A stretch of 13,505 bases of DNA, taken from the NCBI GenBank assembly GCA_946886065.1, contig CAMPHU010000124.1:1-13505 (forward strand). The letters are read 5' to 3'. The stretch comes from an uncultured Massilia sp. Its GTDB lineage: Bacteria > Pseudomonadota > Gammaproteobacteria > Burkholderiales > Burkholderiaceae. Shown piece by piece: positions 8,542 to 13,505 of the stretch; position 1 is the stretch's first letter, and each line of letters starts with the position of its first letter. The notes under the pieces were generated by a model. The model made no database searches. It worked only from the letters and a program-made list of their open reading frames with translations, and was not told the origin of the DNA. The translations under genes and the position numbers were made by a program.

Positions 8542-9218
8542 GCGGCCGTCGCAGGCGTGCCTTGAAACCCTTCCATGCGGTTGACAGCCTGTTTGGCCAG
8601 CGCCAGCCCGGGAGCGGGCATTTGTGCAATGCGCGCGGCCATGCAATACGCTTCTTCCTCGAGAAAATGGCGCGGCACGATGCGATTGACCATGCCCATC
8701 TGATAGGCGCGTTGCGCGCTCATGCGCTCGCCGAGAAACAGGAATTCCTTGGCGATGCGCGGATGAAGTTCGTAGGCATAGGAAAAAATCTCGATGCTCG
8801 GGATGCCCATGCGCACGATCGGGTTCGAGAACACCGCATCTTCCGAGGCGATGATCAGATCGCATACCCAGGCCAGCAGCAGGCCGCTCGCGATGCAGGC
8901 GCCCTGGACCATCGCGATGGTCGGCTTGGGCAGTTCACGCAGGCGGCGGCACATGGCGAGATAGACTTCCTGCTCTTGCGCGGCGTGATCGTCGCGGTCT
9001 TGCGGCCCGCTCCCATGGCCGACGCAAAAGTGCGGGCCGGCGCCACGCAGGACGATGACCTTGACACTGTCGTCCTCGGCCGCGCGTCGGAATGCGGCGT
9101 CGAGCGCACCGGCCATCTCCGCATTCTGCGTGTTGTGACACGCCGGCCTGTGCATCGTCACGCTGGCGATACCATTGGCGACTTCATAAAGAACGGCTAC
9201 TTCGGTGGCGCTGCTCAT
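8538..9218 (-). CDS. Enoyl-CoA hydratase/isomerase (crotonase) family protein, short and without canonical glutamates
   Basis: A 226-residue crotonase-fold protein. The CoA/oxyanion segments FCVGHGSG (64-71) and GACIASG (106-112) are present. The two glutamates of classical hydratases are absent: the GLELA position reads GLLLA (112-116) and the PE position reads NPIVRMG (132-138). Acidic or polar residues further on (SIEIFSYAYELHPR, 141-154) resemble a divergent subgroup often annotated as enoyl-CoA hydratase, so the reaction could be hydration, isomerisation or another crotonase chemistry. The protein stops about 30-40 residues early: family members normally continue past the AKQAVNR helix (208-214) with another helical segment. 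The ATG has a good GAGGT ribosome site. It is the first gene after a strong terminator and therefore probably heads the beta-oxidation operon. Confidence 0.85.
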   Translation of the reverse strand: MSSATEVAVLYEVANGIASVTMHRPACHNTQNAEMAGALDAAFRRAAEDDSVKVIVLRGAGPHFCVGHGSGPQDRDDHAAQEQEVYLAMCRRLRELPKPTIAMVQGACIASGLLLAWVCDLIIASEDAVFSNPIVRMGIPSIEIFSYAYELHPRIAKEFLFLGERMSAQRAYQMGMVNRIVPRHFLEEEAYCMAARIAQMPAPGLALAKQAVNRMEGFQGTPATAA

Positions 9219-9248
9219 AGGATTACCTCGCCCAAGGGCTGGCGAAGC

Positions 9249-9275
9249 GCGAGCGGGATACCCCGCCCTGCTCGC
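9249..9275 (-). other. Hairpin in the leader of the hydratase-homologue gene
   Basis: Arms GCGAGC-GGG (9249-9257) and CCC-T-GCTCGC (9266-9275) pair with a single bulged base. It lies about 30 bases upstream of the start codon, between the upstream terminator and the gene, so it would form in the 5' leader of the long operon. I saw no riboswitch-like architecture and no convincing promoter in this 100-base gap. Confidence 0.3.
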
Positions 9276-9315
9276 CTGATGGTGTTTTACGGACCAGAGA
9301 TTCTTTTGTTCGGCT

Positions 9316-9347
9316 AAAAAAATCCCGGCAGCCCTGGAGCTGCCGGG
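9316..9347 (-). terminator. Intrinsic terminator after the membrane-protein gene
   Basis: A perfect 9-base-pair stem (9324-9332 with 9339-9347) and 6-base loop, followed on the - strand by A then seven T (9323-9316). It lies about 80 bases after the seven-helix protein stop and separates that transcription unit from the hydratase-led operon. Confidence 0.9.
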
Positions 9348-9428
9348 CAAATGCCATCCTCTTGGAGGGATGGAGGAGACAACTGTCAGGGATCGCTGCG
9401 CCGGCTGTTGCGCCCGACCCTCGAGCCT

Positions 9429-10115
9429 TCAGAAATGCCGCTGCAGGCCGCTGAACACATGTGCCCGATCGAGCCTCAGTTCATTTTCCTGCGCGCGTTC
9501 CAGGGCACAGTACGCGTAGTACATCGTGACGCTCAGCTGCGACCAGGCAAGCAAGGCGAAAATGTAGAAGATCATGTGATCATCGTCGCCAGGCAGATGG
9601 TAAAAGTCGTAGATGCTCGCAATGACTTGCGCGGATACCAGCGCCAGGAACACGGCTGAGGCGTGGAATTTCTCTCCCACGTCGAGCAGTCGCTTGCCGA
9701 AATAGGCGAAATAGAGCGAGAAAACAGACCACAAGACCAGGTAGAAATAGGGTTTGATCCCGACCATGAAGTCGGCGGTCCATACAATGACGGTGACTGC
9801 GATGCCCGCCACGAAGAAGGCGAAGTCCGTGCCTTTCGACGGTTTGTACCCGTGCGTCAGGGCCATCAAGCCCGCGATGCTGATGACCGGCATGCCGAAG
9901 CATCGCGAAAACGCGTCGCAGAACAACGAAATATTCAGGTAGAGCGGCGCATCCGTCAGGGCGTTCAACAGTAGATTCGTCGCCGAGAACGTCACGACCA
10001 GCAGCTCCCCGGCCAGAAGATAATTGCGCTTCTTGAGGAATTTCATACCGTAGATCAGCGAGCTGACTATCAATATGACATCGGCAAGAATGTAGGTATA
10101 AATTTTCAATTCCAT
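9429..10115 (-). CDS. Unrecognised seven-helix integral membrane protein
   Basis: A 228-residue protein I cannot assign to a family. Seven hydrophobic segments are visible at about 6-26, 33-53, 59-86, 98-118, 122-142, 153-173 and 181-203. Basic residues cluster in loops 1 (KFLKKR), 3 (HGYKPSKG) and 5 (GKRLLDVGEK), while LPGDDDH lies in loop 6. By the positive-inside rule this gives an outside N-terminus and a cytoplasmic 25-residue charged tail. Charged or polar residues sit within helices (Asp12, Glu37, Asn47, Asp67, Arg71, Asp115, Asp170), suggesting a functional core. No signal peptide, GGDEF, kinase or transporter motif is seen. The ATG at 10115 follows a GGA-containing ribosome site. It lies 105 bases after the acyl-CoA dehydrogenase gene, probably in the same transcript, and ends at a strong terminator. 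A membrane sensor, carrier or lipid-active enzyme are all possible. Confidence 0.85.
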   Translation of the reverse strand: MELKIYTYILADVILIVSSLIYGMKFLKKRNYLLAGELLVVTFSATNLLLNALTDAPLYLNISLFCDAFSRCFGMPVISIAGLMALTHGYKPSKGTDFAFFVAGIAVTVIVWTADFMVGIKPYFYLVLWSVFSLYFAYFGKRLLDVGEKFHASAVFLALVSAQVIASIYDFYHLPGDDDHMIFYIFALLAWSQLSVTMYYAYCALERAQENELRLDRAHVFSGLQRHF

Positions 10116-10162
10116 GATTCGTTCCAGTGCTCGTGATGGTGAGCTTGATTCAGCCGCGAAGC

Positions 10163-10210
10163 GCTCCCCGGCCAAGCGAGGGCGGGGAGCGGCCCGGCTC
10201 GGGCCGGGCC
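10163..10210 (-). other. Two tandem GC-rich hairpins between the dehydrogenase and the membrane protein
   Basis: Hairpin one pairs 10191-10198 with 10203-10210 (perfect 8 base pairs, four-base loop), directly after the dehydrogenase stop. Hairpin two pairs 10163-10169 with 10184-10190 (7 base pairs). Neither is followed by a U-tract. They may stabilise the dehydrogenase mRNA 3' end or attenuate read-through into the membrane-protein gene. Confidence 0.45.
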
Positions 10211-10220
10211 AGGTCGCGCC

Positions 10221-11510
10221 TTAATCGCGCGTCCAGCCGTTCCGGTAGAGCTTCCCTGCCAGCGCGCCCAGGCGGAACGTGAGGGTAGTGTTCTCGCCGT
10301 CTTCGATCAGCGCCGAACGTACGTCGCGGAACAGTTTCTCGATCGGGAATTCGCGGGTGGTGCCGTTCCCGCCAAAGAGCTGGAATGCCTCGTGGGTGAT
10401 CTTCATGGCTTCCTCGGTCACACTGACCTTGGCTTGCGCAGTCACGTAGGGATGGCTCTGCGGCGACATGCGGGCAAATGCCAGGCTGCGGCGGGCGATG
10501 GCGCGCGCCATTTCCAGCCGGCGCAGCATGTCGCCAAGCCGCAGTTGGGTCACCTGGTGATCGATCAGCAGCGCCCCGCCCTGCTTGCGCTCATGGCAAT
10601 AGGCCAGCGCCAGTTCGAAGGCGGCGCGGGCGGCGCCCACGAAGACCTGGCCCATATGCGTCCCGGCGTGCGACCACATCGACGACATATTGCCGTGATA
10701 CTCGTCCTTCATCGCAATGGCAAAACGTTTCGGGATCCTGACGTTGTCGAAGTAGATCTCGCCCTGGGGCAGCGCGCGCTGGCCAATCTTGTCCAGGGGC
10801 TTGCCGCGCGAGATACCCGCCAGGTCGAGGGGGATGATCACCGCGATGCCGTTGGTCAGGGCAGCCTGGTCGCCGGTGCCGTAGAAACCGTCGCCGTAGT
10901 CGGCCGCCATGTAGGCGAGCGCGACCTGCGCGACGGACCCGTTCGAGATCCAGGCCGAGCTCTGCCCGTTGATCACGATTTCGTCGGCCCCGACCTTGGC
11001 GGTGACGTTGCCGACCGCCTGCTTGCCCCCGGCGCAGACCTCTTCGCGATACAGGAGGCCCGAATCGTAGCCGCGGTCGGGCTGGGTAATCATCCAGCAA
11101 CCGACCTTTCCGGTACACATGTCGATCAGCTCCTGGTTGCCGACCGCCTGGGCCATCATCAGGGGCGCCGTGGCCACGCCCAGCGAAATCGCCAGCCCCG
11201 AATCGCCCCAGCCGAGTTCTTCGCCGATCAGCGATTCGATCCGTACGGCGGTCTCGGGCGGAAACTGGGCGATCAGTTGCGGATCGAGACCGAGCTTCGC
11301 ACTTTCGGCCATGGCGACCCAGAACGGAGAACCGGGCGCGATCACCTCCTCCGGCGCCATGCGGTCCAGTTCACGGCCGACGGGGCGCAGCACGTCGCGG
11401 GCGAAGCGGTGGACGCTGTGCTGGATGGCGTTTTCCTCCTCGCTAAAGGGCGTCTCGAAACCGGTCAAGCCGGCCAGCGGCAGTGCCGTGGATTTGTACA
11501 AGCCAATCAT
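10221..11510 (-). CDS. Acyl-CoA dehydrogenase family protein, atypical
   Basis: A 429-residue flavoprotein of the acyl-CoA dehydrogenase fold: N-terminal helices (about 20-135), middle beta domain (136-260) and C-terminal helical domain (270-420). Several signature segments are modified. The usual EPxAGSD stretch reads QPDRGYDS (143-150) and the WITNG motif reads AWISNG (186-191). QLFGGNGTTREFPIEKLFRD (377-396) is canonical. The usual YEGT active-site segment reads LIEDGEN (401-407), so Glu403 is the probable catalytic base. The enzyme should oxidise an acyl-CoA, passing electrons to ETF, but the substrate is unclear. A strong ribosome site AAGGAGA (11522-11516) sits five bases before the ATG. 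It heads a unit with the membrane-protein gene and has its own promoter with palindromes, so it is probably controlled separately from the dehydrogenase at 2426-4267. Confidence 0.92.
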   Translation of the reverse strand: MIGLYKSTALPLAGLTGFETPFSEEENAIQHSVHRFARDVLRPVGRELDRMAPEEVIAPGSPFWVAMAESAKLGLDPQLIAQFPPETAVRIESLIGEELGWGDSGLAISLGVATAPLMMAQAVGNQELIDMCTGKVGCWMITQPDRGYDSGLLYREEVCAGGKQAVGNVTAKVGADEIVINGQSSAWISNGSVAQVALAYMAADYGDGFYGTGDQAALTNGIAVIIPLDLAGISRGKPLDKIGQRALPQGEIYFDNVRIPKRFAIAMKDEYHGNMSSMWSHAGTHMGQVFVGAARAAFELALAYCHERKQGGALLIDHQVTQLRLGDMLRRLEMARAIARRSLAFARMSPQSHPYVTAQAKVSVTEEAMKITHEAFQLFGGNGTTREFPIEKLFRDVRSALIEDGENTTLTFRLGALAGKLYRNGWTRD

Positions 11511-11533
11511 GCGTGTCTCCTTTTTAAGGTTAT

Positions 11534-11557
11534 GCGGCCGGTTCTCCCTCCGGCCGC
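11534..11557 (-). promoter_or_regulatory. 5'-leader hairpin before the atypical acyl-CoA dehydrogenase
   Basis: A perfect 8-base-pair stem (11534-11541 with 11550-11557), whose 8-base loop reads AGGGAGAA on the - strand, a purine-rich Shine-Dalgarno-like sequence. It lies between the inferred transcription start and the true ribosome site. A regulatory role, such as protection of the leader or a protein-binding loop, is possible but speculative. Confidence 0.35.
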
Positions 11558-11566
11558 GCCGTTCTT

Positions 11567-11605
11567 GATGTAGTACATCCTACCAAACTTAGGACAAAAA
11601 ACCAA
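11567..11605 (-). promoter_or_regulatory. Promoter and operator-like palindromes for the atypical acyl-CoA dehydrogenase
   Basis: On the - strand, TTGGTT (11605-11600) and TAGGAT (11582-11577) are spaced by 17 bases, a reasonable sigma-70-type pair. Two inverted repeats overlap it: GATGTA-G-TACATC (11567-11579), covering part of the -10 and the expected start point, and TCCTA-N7-TAGGA (11578-11594), lying between -35 and -10. Such placement is typical of a repressor operator. The neighbouring TetR protein is the obvious candidate, but binding is inference. Confidence 0.5.
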
Positions 11606-11623
11606 TCAGGAAGAATTAAAATT

Positions 11624-11650
11624 AAAACGACAGGCGCTCGCTGTCGTTTT
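11624..11650. terminator. Intrinsic terminator after the second tetR gene
   Basis: A perfect 10-base-pair stem (11624-11633 with 11641-11650) and 7-base loop. Four A on one arm and four T on the other give a U-tract on either strand. It lies 30 bases after the TetR stop and insulates the dehydrogenase promoter. Confidence 0.8.
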
Positions 11651-11679
11651 CCTGCCTGCGCGGGCATTCCACCCCTCGC

Positions 11680-12360
11680 CTACCGCTCGATCGGCAACTC
11701 TCCGCGCAGCAGACAATTGGCGGCCGCCAGGTAGCTTGCGTCGAGGCCACGGGGGCTTGCGCGCTTGCGGCGCGCGCCCCCCGACTGGCAGTTGAGACCA
11801 TCGGTCACCGCGATCAGCAGCATGGCGCGGTGCAGGCTGTCGGCCGCACTGCACTCCGGATACGCAGCGCGAATGAGCTGGGCAATCCCGCAGGTCAGCG
11901 CCTTGTACCAGTCGTCGAGAAGGCGCGAGCACTCTTCATCGATCAGGGCGAACGACACGAAATGCCACCACAGCGCCGAAGACTCAGGACTCTTCGCTTC
12001 CCGTAGCGCCCGTGCGGCGAGCGCATCCAGCGTCATCTGGGGCGGCGCATCGCTGTCGATCGCACTCTTCAGTTCGCCCAGATAGGCATCGATGACCGGC
12101 TCGACCACCGCGCGCAGCAGCGCCGGTTTGGTCGGGAAGTAGTACTGGACGTTGCTGATGCTGATTCCGGCCCGCGCGGCCACTTCACGCAACGAGAATC
12201 CCAGGCTGCCGCCTTCGAGCAGGATTGCTCGCGCAACCTCGACAATGGCATTCCGGGTCCGAACCCCCTGGGCGCGCATCCCTTGCTGTGCACTCTCCGC
12301 TGGCGCCTGAACGTCCGCGCCCCGGCTCTTGCGAATGGGCTTCCCACCAGATGCTTTCAC
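11680..12360 (-). CDS. TetR-family transcriptional regulator (paralogue 2)
   Basis: A 226-residue repressor-type protein. The helix-turn-helix lies at about 55-76 (LREVAARAGISISN, QYYFPT), followed by a helical ligand domain with WWHFVS (131-136) and DSLHRA. Between residues 30 and 77 it is identical to the other TetR protein at 39 of 48 positions, and similarity continues through the ligand domain, so the two are close paralogues. Translation probably starts at GTG (12360), which has an AAGGAC ribosome site; the first ATG, at codon 28, would remove most of the basic arm. It lies 75 bases after the imine-reductase-like gene, in the same direction, and upstream of the atypical dehydrogenase promoter, which carries operator-like palindromes. 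It is a likely regulator of that unit. Effector unknown. Confidence 0.92.
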   Translation of the reverse strand: MKASGGKPIRKSRGADVQAPAESAQQGMRAQGVRTRNAIVEVARAILLEGGSLGFSLREVAARAGISISNVQYYFPTKPALLRAVVEPVIDAYLGELKSAIDSDAPPQMTLDALAARALREAKSPESSALWWHFVSFALIDEECSRLLDDWYKALTCGIAQLIRAAYPECSAADSLHRAMLLIAVTDGLNCQSGGARRKRASPRGLDASYLAAANCLLRGELPIER

Positions 12361-12401
12361 TGTCCTTGTCCTTGTAGCAGATAGGGAAAAATTCCATCGG
12401 G

Positions 12402-12415
12402 CCTGGATAGCCAGG
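12402..12415 (-). other. Small hairpin between the imine-reductase-like gene and tetR
   Basis: A 5-base-pair inverted repeat, CCTGG-ATAG-CCAGG on the + strand, followed on the - strand by a stretch containing five T about ten bases on. A further short repeat, GGAA-AAA-TTCC (12385-12395), lies closer to the TetR start. Either may be a weak terminator or operator; both are too short to be sure. Confidence 0.2.
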
Positions 12416-12435
12416 TCAGAAGCCTGTGAAACCGC

Positions 12436-13356
12436 CTAGCCCGGAACGCCGACGGTACCCGTTTGCTGCTCCCCGGGCAGCTTCCTGAAGCATTCGAAAA
12501 CCGCTGCCAGTTCGTGTTGGCCATGGCCCATGGCGACCGCCTGCTCGAGCCGCGCCAGCAGGTCTCGCGGGAAGCTGCTGTCCGTGCCGCTTACGCGGCT
12601 GTGCGTCACAAGCTGCCCGATACCCGCGGCCCAGGCCTCCAGGGAAGCCTCGGACCCCGAGTAATCGCCCCGCTGGATCATGTGCGTGCACGTTTGAAGG
12701 GTGTCCGCGACGAAGGGAAAACGCGCCAGGGCCAGCGACAGATAGGTGTCGAGCGAAATGCCTTCGGCATCACAGACCGCGGCGCCGTAGAGGAAGCCGA
12801 GCGCGGCGGCCAGCGAGAACGAACCGACGATGGCGCCATCGAGCACGGCGGCATTCCCGAATCCTTCGCCAACGTATAATCCGCGCCCGCCCAGGCTCGC
12901 CAGGACAGGTCGCAGGGCCTCGAAGGTCGAGGCGGCACCGGCATACAGGATCGTGCCTTCCGGCGTGCCGATATCCTTGGGGTAGCCGCTGACTGTGCCG
13001 TCCAGGTAAGCGATTGCATGTTCCCTGGCCCATTCCGAAGCAGCACGCGCTTCCTGCGGTTTGCCCGTCGTCAACTGGATCATCGTTTTCCCCTTGAGTC
13101 GGGACGCGACATCCGCAGTGCGCAGCAAGGCGTCGGATGCCTCGTAGTCGCGCACGCAAACGACCACGACCTGGCTCGCGTCGACCGCCTCCGCCACCGA
13201 GTGGGCGATCCGGGCGCCGGCCTCGCCGAGCGGCGTACATTTGCTCGCCGTGCGGTTCCAGACCGTAACGTGGTAACGCGCGGCGAGCAATGCTCTGGCC
13301 AGGGCCGCGCCCATCGGCCCGATCCCAATGACGGCAATTGCCGGCGCCGCTGCCAT
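12436..13356 (-). CDS. Imine reductase-like NAD(P)-dependent oxidoreductase (6PGDH/beta-hydroxyacid dehydrogenase superfamily)
   Basis: A 306-residue two-domain dehydrogenase. The N-terminal Rossmann fold has the GIGPMG dinucleotide motif (11-16), and NRT (34-36) after the second strand suggests NADPH. The linker segment LDGTVSGYPKDIGTPEGTILYAG (118-140) matches the position where 3-hydroxyisobutyrate dehydrogenases have their substrate loop. Its form, with IGTPE and ILYAG, is that of imine reductases and reductive aminases. The helical C-terminal domain contains VLDGAIVGSF (171-180), where Asp173 may correspond to the conserved aspartate of imine reductases. The long interdomain helix lacks the catalytic lysine of beta-hydroxyacid dehydrogenases as far as I can see. 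The ATG at 13356 has a GGGAG ribosome site. Natural substrates of this family are mostly unknown. The gene precedes tetR in the same direction and is probably cotranscribed with it. Its link to acyl-CoA metabolism is unclear. Confidence 0.85.
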   Translation of the reverse strand: MAAAPAIAVIGIGPMGAALARALLAARYHVTVWNRTASKCTPLGEAGARIAHSVAEAVDASQVVVVCVRDYEASDALLRTADVASRLKGKTMIQLTTGKPQEARAASEWAREHAIAYLDGTVSGYPKDIGTPEGTILYAGAASTFEALRPVLASLGGRGLYVGEGFGNAAVLDGAIVGSFSLAAALGFLYGAAVCDAEGISLDTYLSLALARFPFVADTLQTCTHMIQRGDYSGSEASLEAWAAGIGQLVTHSRVSGTDSSFPRDLLARLEQAVAMGHGQHELAAVFECFRKLPGEQQTGTVGVPG

Positions 13357-13505
13357 TACAGACTCCCGCCGAACGTGCTCGACGCGATTGCCGAGGAAGG
13401 GCCGCGGGCCTTGGCAGCGTCGCGCGCCATCGGCCAATTACGTACTTGCCGGGATGGAGCGTACCGCCTCGAGTGGTTTAGTACCCGCCACGAAAGCCTC
13501 GCGGC
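13357..13505 (-). other. Unresolved right edge, possible 3' end of an upstream gene
   Basis: Two - strand frames enter from the edge. One closes at TAA 13440-13438 and would give a 21-residue tail of ordinary composition, with GTKPLEAVRSIPAST at its end. The other stays open to TAA 13358-13356, overlapping the imine-reductase ATG by one base (TAATG), but its translation looks less protein-like. The window is too short to decide. No RNA gene is seen. Confidence 0.3.

Noticed and set aside
5477..10236. Same coding end, WTRD, in the FadB-like protein and the atypical dehydrogenase, with about 12 identical bases
   Set aside because: Short, and the sequence before it is unrelated; likely chance, or not enough to call a repeat or duplication.
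10392..11573. 393-codon + strand frame opposite the atypical acyl-CoA dehydrogenase
   Set aside because: It is a shadow of a clear dehydrogenase gene that has a strong ribosome site on the - strand.
13454..13505. Possible + strand gene start (MERTASSG...) at the right edge
   Set aside because: Only 17 codons are visible and no ribosome site precedes them; the - strand frames explain the stretch equally well.
1..13505. CRISPR arrays, tRNA/rRNA genes, insertion sequences, att sites, phage or toxin-antitoxin/defence genes
   Set aside because: I looked for regularly spaced repeats, transposase motifs, long terminal inverted repeats and cloverleaf-like segments and saw none; the content is metabolic and regulatory.

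Overview
The window is GC-rich bacterial DNA. Base composition, gene content and the long-form isocitrate lyase suggest a beta-proteobacterium, perhaps Burkholderiales (for example Oxalobacteraceae); this assignment is inference. Apart from the 3' end of an isocitrate lyase gene on the + strand at the left edge, every gene I can support lies on the - strand, so the region is transcribed right to left. Coding density is high: no gap between genes exceeds about 210 bases.

In transcription order, from the right edge: an unresolved 149-base stretch; an imine-reductase-like NAD(P)-binding enzyme (13356-12436); a TetR-family regulator (12360-11680) ending in a hairpin terminator; a promoter region with two overlapping inverted repeats; an atypical acyl-CoA dehydrogenase (11510-10221); an unrecognised seven-helix membrane protein (10115-9429) ending in a strong intrinsic terminator. 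After that terminator comes a second unit: an enoyl-CoA hydratase/isomerase-fold protein without the canonical glutamates (9218-8538), an SDR oxidoreductase (8411-7644), a bifunctional enoyl-CoA hydratase/3-hydroxyacyl-CoA dehydrogenase (7582-5477), a thiolase (5451-4267), a DmdC-like acyl-CoA dehydrogenase (4267-2426) and an AraC-family regulator (2385-1375). A second TetR regulator (1262-579), paralogous to the first, closes the block and converges on isocitrate lyase across a bidirectional terminator (528-554).

Together the enzymes cover one turn of beta-oxidation: dehydrogenation (two acyl-CoA dehydrogenases), hydration and 3-hydroxyacyl oxidation (FadB-like protein, with the SDR as a possible alternative dehydrogenase) and thiolysis. 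No acyl-CoA ligase or electron-transfer flavoprotein gene is visible, so activation and electron transfer must be encoded elsewhere. The acetyl-CoA produced would suit the glyoxylate shunt represented by isocitrate lyase. Three regulators in 13.5 kb, two of them close paralogues at opposite ends, suggest a dedicated inducible catabolic cluster for a specific carboxylic acid. The substrate cannot be read from the sequence. The least explained items are the seven-helix protein, the glutamate-less hydratase homologue and the imine-reductase-like gene.
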